A DNA stretch of 64,000 nt from Halorussus sp. MSC15.2 (GTDB lineage: Archaea; Halobacteriota; Halobacteria; Halobacteriales; Haladaptataceae), in the NCBI RefSeq assembly GCF_010747475.1, contig NZ_VSLZ01000006.1, forward strand, positions 1 through 64,000, written 5' to 3'. Every line of letters begins with the position of its first letter. Position 1 is the first letter of the stretch. Positions 17,812 through 25,988 of this stretch are shown here, in pieces. Both the position numbers and the translations under genes were made by a program. The notes beneath the pieces were generated by a model. The model had not been told where the DNA came from. It saw only the letters and a list, made by a program, of their open reading frames with translations, and ran no database searches.

Positions 17812-18294
17812 ATGGAATTTTACGAAGTCATGTTCCTCGCAGACGGCTGTACCGACGCGAAAGAAATCGAAGTCCGCGCGACCGGCGCAGCCGAACGGTG
17901 CGACGACCACTTCGCCGTGGTTTCGGCCACGATTCACGCCCGACCCAACCAGTTCGACGTGGAACTGAGCCGTCACACCGCAGTCGTGATGGTCATGGTC
18001 CCCAACACGTGGGACGATCCCCGCTTCGACGAATTCGCCGGGAAGATGGCTCGCCTCTACGGCGTTCCGATGATCGGCGCAACCCACCTGCAGGACGAGA
18101 CGCTCAACTTCAAGAGCGACGAGCAGGCCATCGAGAACTTCAAGGCCGACGCGCTTGGCCGCGACGCCTCCGACGAGTTCGAAGCTCAGCCCGGCGAGAC
18201 GCGCGCCGATAGAGCTGACGAGACTAGTCTAACCGAGGAGACCTTCACTGTCGAAGTAACCCCTGATTCCGATACTGATTATGACGAAGAGTAA
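17812..18294 (+). CDS. Unknown small protein in the fibre-glycan operon
   Basis: 160 residues. The start lies one base after the upstream stop. An N-terminal EFYEVMFLADGC stretch and a hydrophobic strand AVVMVMVPNTW (about 55-68) suggest a small alpha/beta fold. The last 45 residues are acidic and disordered. The gene overlaps the start of the GT4 gene by 14 bases (18281-18294), so the fibre genes and the glycosyltransferase are in one transcript. No family is recognised. Confidence 0.6.
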   Translation: MEFYEVMFLADGCTDAKEIEVRATGAAERCDDHFAVVSATIHARPNQFDVELSRHTAVVMVMVPNTWDDPRFDEFAGKMARLYGVPMIGATHLQDETLNFKSDEQAIENFKADALGRDASDEFEAQPGETRADRADETSLTEETFTVEVTPDSDTDYDEE

Positions 18295-19504
18295 GTACTC
18301 CGACCCGTTCAGCGACACTCGCCTCGGCCTAATCTACAGCGACCTCCGAACGCAGGGCGGTCAGGAGGAGGTCATCAGAATCCTGGCCGAAGCGCTCAAC
18401 GCGCCAATCTACACCCTCGACTACGAGCCCGAGAAGTTCGACAAGAGAGCCCAAGAGGTCTTCCGCCACCGGGTTCGAAAGATTCCGCCCGAGGAAGGTG
18501 TCGGCGACAGTCCAACCGACTTCTTCGAGCCGCAGGGTGCAGAGTACAAACAGATTGCTAGCCTCTCGAATCTCCGGGAAGCAGATACCGACCGCATCGT
18601 CTGCGACGGACTAATCGCTATCTCGGTCAAGGGAGCTGTGATGGCCGAACACGCAGGCATTCCATACATCACGTTCCTCGACCACCCCGGGAAGGTCATC
18701 ACGGACTACTTCTGGGAGACGCTCGACAACAAGGACCGCTGGCGCGACAAGCTCAAGTTCCTCAAGCGGCGCTGGGTCCACTCGCGCGCTTACAAACAGG
18801 CATGTCTCGATGGTGAGGGGATGATGGCCAACAGCGAGCGCACCAAGCAACTGGTCGTCGACGACTGGGGTTTCGACCCCGACGACATCGACGTGGTGTA
18901 CCCACCTATCGACACCGAGAAGTTCACGCCGGGCGAACCCGAGCGCGACGTTCTCGACCTGAACCGGTACTTCCTCGCCCCGCAGCGAGTCGAGGCGTAC
19001 AAGAACATCCACACGCTGGTCGAAGCCGCGAAACTCGCACAGGAACACCTCGTCATAGTCGGTACCGGAACGCTCGAATCCTACGTCCGGAAGGAAGCAC
19101 AGTACTCGAAGTACGTCCACTATCTCGGGTACGTGGACGACGACGTTCTTCGGGACCTCTACCGGGATGCAACCGCGACCATGCAGGGCGTCCTTCGGGA
19201 GGACTTCGGGATGGTCCCCGTCGAGAGCATGGCTTGCGGCACGCCGTGCCTCCTCCCGGGGTCAGGCGGGTTCAACGAGACGGTGGGGCCGGGCTACGAC
19301 GGCGACGTGGCCCCGACCCAGACCACGCCTCGCGGCCGACTTGTCGATCCCGAAGAGTTCGATCATTACGAGCTCGCCGGCGAGATGCAAGCATTCGATC
19401 CCGAAGAGTTCGACGCCGAGCATCTGGTCGAGACGGCCCAGCAGTACGACGTGGACAACTTCGTCTCGGGCATCGAGCGGAACCTCGACGCGCTCGACCT
19501 CTAA
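18281..19504 (+). CDS. Glycosyltransferase, GT4-like (GT-B fold)
   Basis: 407 residues, no signal peptide, so cytoplasmic. The C-terminal donor-binding half is clear: VDVVYPPIDTEKFTPG-like linker (about 205-220), a YKNIHTLVEAAKL region, LVIVGTGTLESYV, and REDFGMVPVESMACGTPCL (about 305-324), the E-x7-E nucleotide-sugar motif of GT4 enzymes. The N-terminus begins LGLIYSDLRTQGGQEEVIRIL, as in the GT4 acceptor domain. It most likely transfers a sugar from a nucleotide donor to a glycan or protein acceptor. The overlapping upstream gene and tail-fibre operon suggest fibre glycosylation or remodelling of host surface glycans. Confidence 0.85.
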   Translation: MTKSKYSDPFSDTRLGLIYSDLRTQGGQEEVIRILAEALNAPIYTLDYEPEKFDKRAQEVFRHRVRKIPPEEGVGDSPTDFFEPQGAEYKQIASLSNLREADTDRIVCDGLIAISVKGAVMAEHAGIPYITFLDHPGKVITDYFWETLDNKDRWRDKLKFLKRRWVHSRAYKQACLDGEGMMANSERTKQLVVDDWGFDPDDIDVVYPPIDTEKFTPGEPERDVLDLNRYFLAPQRVEAYKNIHTLVEAAKLAQEHLVIVGTGTLESYVRKEAQYSKYVHYLGYVDDDVLRDLYRDATATMQGVLREDFGMVPVESMACGTPCLLPGSGGFNETVGPGYDGDVAPTQTTPRGRLVDPEEFDHYELAGEMQAFDPEEFDAEHLVETAQQYDVDNFVSGIERNLDALDL

Positions 19505-19509
19505 TCGTC

Positions 19510-20646
19510 ATGGCCATCAACGTTCCCCGCTCGGCGAACATCGACCGCGTGGTGCTGGTCTCCATCGATACGTTTCGGTGGTACTACCACCAGCCGTACC
19601 GCGAGCTGTACCCTCCGGGCGTCTGGTATCGAGGAGTTGCACAGGCGACGTTCACGCCGACGTCGCATGCCTCGATGTTCACTGGACAGAACCCACCACG
19701 TCACGGCGTACTGAACTTCGGTGATACGTATCGGGGCGACCACCTCCTGAAGGCTACCGATAGCGTCTCGTACTCGAACGCTGTGCATCCCGCAGGCCCG
19801 TTCACGCGGGGGTTCGAGCAGGGGACGGACGCGTACAAGCAGGTGGCGTTCTCGGCGTGGCATCCCGACCACGAACGGGTCCCCCACTTCCGGTACGAGC
19901 ATCACGAGGACCATCGGGCGATTCTGGACGGTATCGCCAACCGGGACCTGACGTTCATCCACGACTGGCTCCTCCATGGGATTCTCGACCACACCGGAGA
20001 CTGGTATCCCGTTCCCGAGGAGGACGACCCTGCCGATTTCCACCGCTGTTACCAGCAGCAGGTCCGAGAGAGCGTCCGCACTCACGAAGCGATTTTGGAC
20101 GCGCTCAAGGAACATGGCCTCTACGAGAACACCCTGTTCGTCGTCTGGGGCGACCACGGTTGTGGGTTCCACGAACCGCCGGACGAAACCTACGGCAACG
20201 GAATCACGGTCAGTGAACCACACGCTCGCATCCCCATCGCGTTCTGTTCGCCCCAGTTCGACGAGACCACGGTGGACACCGAAACCAACGCCCGAAGCGT
20301 GGATATCGTTCCGACGCTCCAGACGCTCATGCACGACGCTGGACTTCGATTCGGTTCCCTCGAACATCCGATAGAAGGCGTTGACCTCACCGGGTTCGAC
20401 GGCGAACTAGCGGGCTACACGACCTCCTACAAGACGCCGCTGACGGGCGAAAACGACGGCGTCCGCACGCGGGAGTTCGCGCTGATCAACGACGAGGTGA
20501 AGGAGGTTCGACAGGTCCACGGAGGACTACACGCCGACTACAGTCTCGAGCGCGCCGTAAGTGCGCCCGAAACGGAATCGTGGCTGGAAGACCTCTACCA
20601 CGAGGTTCGCCAGCAACCGAGTAAGCTCATCATTAATGGAAAATGA
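19510..20646 (+). CDS. Sulfatase-like / phosphodiesterase (alkaline phosphatase superfamily), copy 1
   Basis: 378 residues. Metal-site motifs of the superfamily are visible: VVLVSIDTFRW (Asp at 20), a TPTSHASMFTGQNPPRHGV block (about 48-66) in which a Thr/Ser replaces the Cys of formylglycine sulfatases, and VVWGDHGCGF (about 209-218). A later VDIVPTLQTLM helix is also typical. The missing CxPxR motif argues against a sulfatase and for a phosphodiesterase, phosphotransferase or other hydrolase. There is no signal peptide. It is paralogous to the next gene and overlaps it by four bases (ATGA). Confidence 0.75.
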   Translation: MAINVPRSANIDRVVLVSIDTFRWYYHQPYRELYPPGVWYRGVAQATFTPTSHASMFTGQNPPRHGVLNFGDTYRGDHLLKATDSVSYSNAVHPAGPFTRGFEQGTDAYKQVAFSAWHPDHERVPHFRYEHHEDHRAILDGIANRDLTFIHDWLLHGILDHTGDWYPVPEEDDPADFHRCYQQQVRESVRTHEAILDALKEHGLYENTLFVVWGDHGCGFHEPPDETYGNGITVSEPHARIPIAFCSPQFDETTVDTETNARSVDIVPTLQTLMHDAGLRFGSLEHPIEGVDLTGFDGELAGYTTSYKTPLTGENDGVRTREFALINDEVKEVRQVHGGLHADYSLERAVSAPETESWLEDLYHEVRQQPSKLIINGK

Positions 20647-21830
20647 CATATAATGTTCCACTCACGAAAGATATCGAGCGCGTGGTTCTCATCACCGTGG
20701 ACTGTCTGCGGTGGGACTACCACGACGCGTACCGCGAGCTGTACCCCGATGGCGTCTGGTATCGAGGGACGCCGCAAGCGACGTACACGCCGACCAGCCA
20801 TACCTCGATGTTCACCGGACTTAACCCGCCCCGTCACGGGGTGTACGAGTTCGGTGACAGGTACAGTGGTCAAGATACGATATTTACTGCTACAGATAGT
20901 CTCAGCACGTCGGGACTTACCAACGAAGAAAATAATCTTTTGTTCGGGTTCGACGTCGACCAAGACCACGTTCCGTTCTCTGATTGGTTCCCCGAGGCAC
21001 TTGCCAATACGGATGCAACGGCTCGAACTCCCGAAGGTCTCGAAGAGTCGCCAGAGCAGATCGACCAACTGGAGGACTACGAACTGGCGTTCCTCCACGA
21101 TTGGATACTGCACGGTGTCGGAGTCGACGACGAGGACCCGTGGCACTACACTGCGGACCATGACGACCCGGCAAAGAACCACGAAAAGTATCAGAGCCAA
21201 CTTCAGATGAGCATCGCCGCACACGAGACTATTCTCGAGGAACTCAAAGCAAGAGACCTCTACGAGGATACGCTATTCGTGGTGTGGGGCGATCACGGAG
21301 AAGCTCTCCACGAAGCACCGCATCACATGTATACCCACGGTCACTTTCCTGAAGAAGCGATTGCGCGCGTCCCCATCGCGTTCTGTTCACCGCAGTTCGA
21401 CGAGACCACGGTGGACGCCGAAACCAACGCCAGAGGCATCGACATCGCTCCGACGCTCCAGACGCTCATGCGCGAAGCGGGGCTCCGATTCGACTCGATA
21501 AGCCACGACTTCGAAGGAGTCGACCTGACGACGTTCCGGGGAAAGCTGGCAGGCTACACCATGTCGATGCAAACCGCGAAAAACGGTCGCGAGGACTGTA
21601 TTCGAGATTCGACTCACTGTTTGTTGCAGAAAGATGATGGGAAGTTTACGCGGACGTTCACCGAACCGGACCCAGAAGACGGACATCGACTCGAAGAGCC
21701 GTGTGAAAATCCACTCGTCGAACAACGATTCGAGTCGTTATACGAATCGGTCCGGAACGGTCCGGAGAAGCTGATACTCAACCACGAACCAGATAGAGAA
21801 CAGCTACGAAATCTCGGTTATATAGACTAA
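20643..21830 (+). CDS. Sulfatase-like / phosphodiesterase (alkaline phosphatase superfamily), copy 2
   Basis: 395 residues, ATGA-coupled to copy 1 and sharing its motifs: VVLITVDCLRWDYHDAYRELYP, TPTSHTSMFTGLNPPRHGV, VVWGDHGEALHEAP and IDIAPTLQTLM. Runs of 15-20 identical bases remain (for example around 20229 and 21373), so it arose by tandem duplication. The middle (20870-21060) is AT-richer and diverges, and probably forms the substrate-specific insert. It ends in LRNLGYID, a common end of archaeal sulfatase-like proteins. The substrate is unknown. Confidence 0.75.
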   Translation: MTYNVPLTKDIERVVLITVDCLRWDYHDAYRELYPDGVWYRGTPQATYTPTSHTSMFTGLNPPRHGVYEFGDRYSGQDTIFTATDSLSTSGLTNEENNLLFGFDVDQDHVPFSDWFPEALANTDATARTPEGLEESPEQIDQLEDYELAFLHDWILHGVGVDDEDPWHYTADHDDPAKNHEKYQSQLQMSIAAHETILEELKARDLYEDTLFVVWGDHGEALHEAPHHMYTHGHFPEEAIARVPIAFCSPQFDETTVDAETNARGIDIAPTLQTLMREAGLRFDSISHDFEGVDLTTFRGKLAGYTMSMQTAKNGREDCIRDSTHCLLQKDDGKFTRTFTEPDPEDGHRLEEPCENPLVEQRFESLYESVRNGPEKLILNHEPDREQLRNLGYID

Positions 21831-21864
21831 TTCAGAAGTCAAACCATAAACAGCGAATTCACCC

Positions 21865-22812
21865 ATGACACCACTCGACACCAACATCACGCTCTGCATG
21901 CTGACCAAAGACGAAGAAGACAACATCGTCTCGACGCTGGAATCGGCGTCACCCATCTTCGAGGAACTCGTCCTCGTAGATGCCTCGGAGGACGATACCG
22001 TGGCAGTCGCCGAGGAGTGGTGCGAAGAACACGCCGTGGACTTCGACGTGATCGAGTCCAGCGAGCGCGAATACCTCCTCGAAGGACCGGGCACGCAACG
22101 ACGTCGTGCCGAAGACCTCGCTACCCGCGAGTACACCATGCAGGTCGGCGCAGACGTGGAGGTCGAAATCCACGACGAACAGTGGTTCACTCGTGAGTTC
22201 GACCACTACGGCTACGTCCACACTCGCGTCAAGCCCTCGGGCCGAGTAGACCGCGACTATCGGCTCTACTGTCCGGACCCCGACATCGACTTCGACCACC
22301 GAAAGCCGGGGATGATTCCGCAATGGCGCGGGTTGGTCCACGAAGAGATTCGAACCGAGTACGGCCACCACATGCAGGAGGTCTACCGCGTGGCAGAAGC
22401 ACCGATGACTCATCACCAGACGCGGCACGGTGCGATGGACGTTTCGAACGTCGAGGAAGGACACCAGCGGATTCACGACGAGCGATTCGGCGGAAACACT
22501 GGTCGCGCGCTCAAGAAACAGCACTACCTGATGCATCGCCAGCTCGCGTCCGACCGCCAGCCCGCGTATCTCTCCGAGCCGTACCACGAGTACTACCGCG
22601 AGAACCGCGAACTCGTCATCCAGCACTGGGAAGAGATCCGCGAGGAGTACACACTCCCGCAGTTCGCTACTCGTGAATGGGACGTTCGGGACTTCGGACA
22701 GGGTGAGAAACGCTACGGGCCGTGGCGGCTCGACGAGGGAGAGCCGCTGTACAAGCCCCGGCGACTCTCTGCCGGAGAGTACGTCGTGCAGAAGCTTACT
22801 GGTGAGTTCTGA
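21865..22812 (+). CDS. Glycosyltransferase family 2-like protein A
   Basis: 315 residues. The N-terminus ITLCMLTKDEEDNIVSTLES, then EELVLVDASEDDTVAVAEEW and MQVGADVEVEI, match the GT-A Rossmann start, the nucleotide-binding Asp and a DxD-like acidic pair of GT2 enzymes. The C-terminal half is charged, with many His and Tyr residues (AEAPMTHHQTRHG). No membrane segment is present. It follows the two hydrolase genes after 34 bases and precedes another GT2-like gene by three bases. Confidence 0.75.
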   Translation: MTPLDTNITLCMLTKDEEDNIVSTLESASPIFEELVLVDASEDDTVAVAEEWCEEHAVDFDVIESSEREYLLEGPGTQRRRAEDLATREYTMQVGADVEVEIHDEQWFTREFDHYGYVHTRVKPSGRVDRDYRLYCPDPDIDFDHRKPGMIPQWRGLVHEEIRTEYGHHMQEVYRVAEAPMTHHQTRHGAMDVSNVEEGHQRIHDERFGGNTGRALKKQHYLMHRQLASDRQPAYLSEPYHEYYRENRELVIQHWEEIREEYTLPQFATREWDVRDFGQGEKRYGPWRLDEGEPLYKPRRLSAGEYVVQKLTGEF

Positions 22813-22815
22813 CCT

Positions 22816-23676
22816 ATGCCTAAGACTGCCGTCTGTGTGACCGCACTTAATCGCCCAGAGTATACCGAACGGGTCATCGAATCGCTCGAAGCTCAACCCG
22901 ACAAAGACGAAGTAGATTGGTGGCTGTTTCAGGGTGGTGCAGTCAACCGATACAGTGGGCTTCGTCACGCCGAAGATGAGACGATAGAGCGCAGTCTCGC
23001 GGTCCTGATGGACGCTGATTTACCGAATAAGCATCTCAGAGTGAACGACGAGAACATCGGAATCGCTCTTCAACGGGACCGCATATTCCACCTGCTGGAC
23101 GAAGAGTACGACCGGCTCATTCACCTCGAAGGCGACATCGTGGTCGGGAAGTACTGGCTTCGGCTTTCACGGAAACTGATGGACCAGTTTCCGTTCCATA
23201 TCGGTCGTATGTACCGTCTCCACGACCCGTCCGAACACGATATAAATCCGCGCGAATGCCTCGACGAGGTTTTGATTACCGATCACGGCAACCACGTCGC
23301 GGACTGTATCACGAAAACCGTCTGGGAGGAGATTCGAGATGATTGGCACGATTTCGTCGATATAATTCGAGGATACGACTTTCCCCGTACCGAGGTTCCT
23401 AGAGAGGAACTGGCAGAACGCTTCGTTCCGGGCGTTTACGGCGACGACCATGCCCTGAGTCACATCGCTCGTAAGAACGACGTCAATCGCGTCATCCCTC
23501 GAGTGAGCCGAGCCAGCGACATTGGAGCGCTTGGAATGACGCATACCCCCGAGAACCGAGCTGGAACAGCCCGCGGCAACGAAGGTGACCTCACCTACGA
23601 AGCAGATGCCGATATTGAGGAGTTTACTGTCTATGACCGTGCATTCATTCGCGATGAAGACGACTGGAGACTCTGA
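22816..23676 (+). CDS. Glycosyltransferase family 2-like protein B
   Basis: 286 residues. The start TAVCVTALNRPEYTERVIESLEAQ is typical of GT2 enzymes; RLIHLEGDIVVGKYWL supplies the acidic DxD-like site (about 95-105). The rest resembles processive or single-addition sugar transferases with an aspartate-rich loop (GVYGDDHALSHIA). It is the last gene of the long + strand operon; a hairpin followed by T residues lies about 300 bases downstream. Acceptor and donor cannot be read from sequence. Confidence 0.65.
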   Translation: MPKTAVCVTALNRPEYTERVIESLEAQPDKDEVDWWLFQGGAVNRYSGLRHAEDETIERSLAVLMDADLPNKHLRVNDENIGIALQRDRIFHLLDEEYDRLIHLEGDIVVGKYWLRLSRKLMDQFPFHIGRMYRLHDPSEHDINPRECLDEVLITDHGNHVADCITKTVWEEIRDDWHDFVDIIRGYDFPRTEVPREELAERFVPGVYGDDHALSHIARKNDVNRVIPRVSRASDIGALGMTHTPENRAGTARGNEGDLTYEADADIEEFTVYDRAFIRDEDDWRL

Positions 23677-24036
23677 CACGACGAACCCTTCTGCATCTCC
23701 TCCAAATCGAAACACTGCCTGCGGAAAACGCTGAACGGTTATTCTCGGTATAATTCTCACTCCAGTTAGGCAGATAGAGTTCAGATAACAGGATTGCGAT
23801 GCACCAATAGGCGCTGTTAGGAGCGCGTAGTCTTTGGCCAACGGACACTTGTTACCACTTTTACTACATAAAATTGTTTTCTGAAACGTAATTATTTGTT
23901 ATGCTTTCAATTAGCACGCTTACGGTCGGCCGTCCTGTGTACTTGTCTCCATGTTACGTGGGCTAAACCGAATACTCCCGAATAGGGAGACGTTATTTTG
24001 GCTTAGTAACATAGGGGAGGAGATAAATGGATACTG
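23677..24036. other. Convergent intergenic region
   Basis: 360 bases between the end of the fibre-glycan operon and the convergent glycosidase gene. The DNA is AT-richer than its surroundings and holds no convincing gene. A short stem (23975-23989) is the only structure seen. Confidence 0.5.
23975..23995. terminator. Possible bidirectional terminator hairpin
   Basis: CTCCC (23975-23979) and GGGAG (23985-23989) pair around the loop GAATA, with a TTATTTT run just after on the + strand. It lies between convergent genes. Archaeal termination depends mainly on T-runs, so the hairpin may be incidental. Confidence 0.3.
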
Positions 24037-25905
24037 TTAGTGCTGTTCTCGCCAGTACTTCGCCAACAGTGTCGCTAATCCGACAGTAGTAGCTTGGATG
24101 CCGAACCCAGGGACCGTCGAACTGGAGCGGCCTCCGTTCGCAGTTGGTGACGAAGTGGGAGAACGTGAAGTCGTTTCAGTCGTCGTAACTGCCGAGGAGG
24201 CGGTAGTCGTCGGATTTTCTGTTGTCGGCGTAGACGTCTTGGTTCGGAGTTGAACCAGGTAATCGGCCCACCCAGCGTCCCGCTGGAAATCGACGTGATC
24301 GACGACGCGTCCATCGACGAGAACGTCCGCTTCGATGTCGTCGACCACAGGGACGCCACGGATTCGTGCTGACGTCGCCACGTCGAACACCGACCGCTCG
24401 ACGTATATCGACGTCCGTGGATCGTCGGGGTTCTCTCCGACGAACCACCGCCAACTGCTCTCCTCGTTCGCCACGGGATACGAAACTCCCTCCGAGAGTA
24501 TCGGCTCGTCGTCAGGGTTACCGACGCTGTAGCGTTCGACTGATTGGCCGTCCGAATTGAGGAGTACGAGCTCTGAACACCGGAACGTGAGGGCACGACT
24601 CTTCTCCTTCGACGTCTCGGGGTTGATTTCGTATTCCTCGACCGACTTGTTGAAGTCGAAGGCGAGTTCGGCGTACGTCGGGAGTTTCTGGAGCGAGTTC
24701 TCGGTGATTATAGAGTCGATGTAGTCCCAGACGGGGGATTTCGTACCGTCAGGCCGGACGAGCCAGAATCCCTTCCCGCCCGAGGTGTCGTAGATCGCCC
24801 AGTAGAGCATGTATGGAACGCCCCACTCGAGCGACGTGTGCGTAATCATTTTCGTGATCTGTGCTGCCTTCTCGTTTCCGACTTTTTCGAACGGAAGGCC
24901 GTACTCGCCGACGAAGACGCTCTTCGAGGGGACGGGAAGCACCGACTTCACGTACTCTGATGGCTCGGGCGCGTGCTCGTTCACGAAATCGAGTATCTCG
25001 CGGAACTTCGCGGGCGCGTCGTTGGGATTCCACCGACGGAACGCTCGCCACATCTCCCGATAGGAGTTGTGCGAGACGAGATCCACGTTCGTCTCGGGGA
25101 CGACCGTGTTGATGACGCGCGTCTGTCCCTGCATCGCCCGGAGGACCATGTTGACTTCGGCGGCGTGGAGGACCGTTACGTCGCTCTCGATCTCGGACCG
25201 AGCGCGCTCGACGCCGCGTTGTCGGGCGTTTAGCCACTGAATCATCCCGTCGATGGCCGTCTGGGTCGGTTCCAGGTCGTCGGACCGCAACTCCCCCGCA
25301 GAAATCTCTTCGCGTTTCTTCCACGGAATGATCGCCCAGTCGCCTTGCCAGTGCTGGAGGACGAACTCCTTGCCGGTCCCTCGATACGTTTCGAGCAGAT
25401 GTTTCGTGAGTTCGTAGAAACTTTGTTCTTCCTGACGGAGTTGGTCGTCGGAGATGCCCCGGATGAAATAATGCTTGTAGTCATCGCCGTAACCCCCATC
25501 GACGTGCGCGTACGCTTCGAGAACGTAGGTCCGGAAATCGCGTTGGAACAGTTCGCGGAAGTAGTTCGACTCGACGACATCGACCATACTGTCGAACGAC
25601 GGGGGCCAGTCGCTATTGTAGGGATACTTGTTGTGGGGGTCGTCTCCCGCGACGTGGGTGAGCCAGACTTTGATGACGCGCGAACCGAGGTTTCGAATCT
25701 GCTTCGCGCCCTCGTTCAGAAAGTTCTCGTCGGTGAGGTGGTAATCGCCATCGACATGAGTGACCCCAACTCTGTCCTTCAGTGGCCGAGTTCCGGGCAA
25801 TTCGTTTCCGCGCGAATCGCCAAGAGCCCGTGAACTAAAGAGAGGTGTGCTGAGGGCGCTCGCGCCGACGCCTCCGAGAAACGCCCTCCTCGTGCTTCGT
25901 TTCAT
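24037..25905 (-). CDS. Secreted GH-A clan-like glycosidase with PGF-CTERM anchor (intact copy)
   Basis: 622 residues. A twin-arginine signal begins STRRAFLGGVGASAL. Residues about 40-400 look like a TIM barrel of clan GH-A: RNLGSRVIKVWL early, AAEVN at about 250 (possible acid/base Glu), VFVGEYGLPFE at about 333 (possible nucleophile Glu) and LYWAIYDTSGGKGFW. Residues about 420-575 are a beta-rich domain (FDFNKSVEEYEINP, ALTFRCSELVLL, ARIRGVPVVDDIEADVLVDG) that also occurs in the two GH99-like genes nearby. A Thr-rich linker and PGFGIQATTVGLATLLAKYW end form a PGF-CTERM sorting signal, so the protein is exported and anchored by archaeosortase. A near-identical broken copy lies at 29944-31815. 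Substrate unknown. Confidence 0.7.
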   Translation of the reverse strand: MKRSTRRAFLGGVGASALSTPLFSSRALGDSRGNELPGTRPLKDRVGVTHVDGDYHLTDENFLNEGAKQIRNLGSRVIKVWLTHVAGDDPHNKYPYNSDWPPSFDSMVDVVESNYFRELFQRDFRTYVLEAYAHVDGGYGDDYKHYFIRGISDDQLRQEEQSFYELTKHLLETYRGTGKEFVLQHWQGDWAIIPWKKREEISAGELRSDDLEPTQTAIDGMIQWLNARQRGVERARSEIESDVTVLHAAEVNMVLRAMQGQTRVINTVVPETNVDLVSHNSYREMWRAFRRWNPNDAPAKFREILDFVNEHAPEPSEYVKSVLPVPSKSVFVGEYGLPFEKVGNEKAAQITKMITHTSLEWGVPYMLYWAIYDTSGGKGFWLVRPDGTKSPVWDYIDSIITENSLQKLPTYAELAFDFNKSVEEYEINPETSKEKSRALTFRCSELVLLNSDGQSVERYSVGNPDDEPILSEGVSYPVANEESSWRWFVGENPDDPRTSIYVERSVFDVATSARIRGVPVVDDIEADVLVDGRVVDHVDFQRDAGWADYLVQLRTKTSTPTTENPTTTASSAVTTTETTSRSPTSSPTANGGRSSSTVPGFGIQATTVGLATLLAKYWREQH

Positions 25906-25988
25906 TGATTCCCGTTTCGGAGAATGGCTCTATAAATCTTGTGAGGGGATAAGTTATAAACAAATGAGTTGCAACTGCATACGTACTG
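25905..25988. promoter_or_regulatory. Divergent TATA-box pair for two surface enzymes
   Basis: A tataaa at 25931-25936, read as TTTATA on the minus strand, lies about 26-31 bases upstream of the ATG at 25905. A ttataaa at 25954-25960 lies about 29-35 bases upstream of the + strand ATG at 25989. These distances fit leaderless transcripts, which are common in haloarchaea, and no ribosome binding site precedes either start. Confidence 0.55.
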
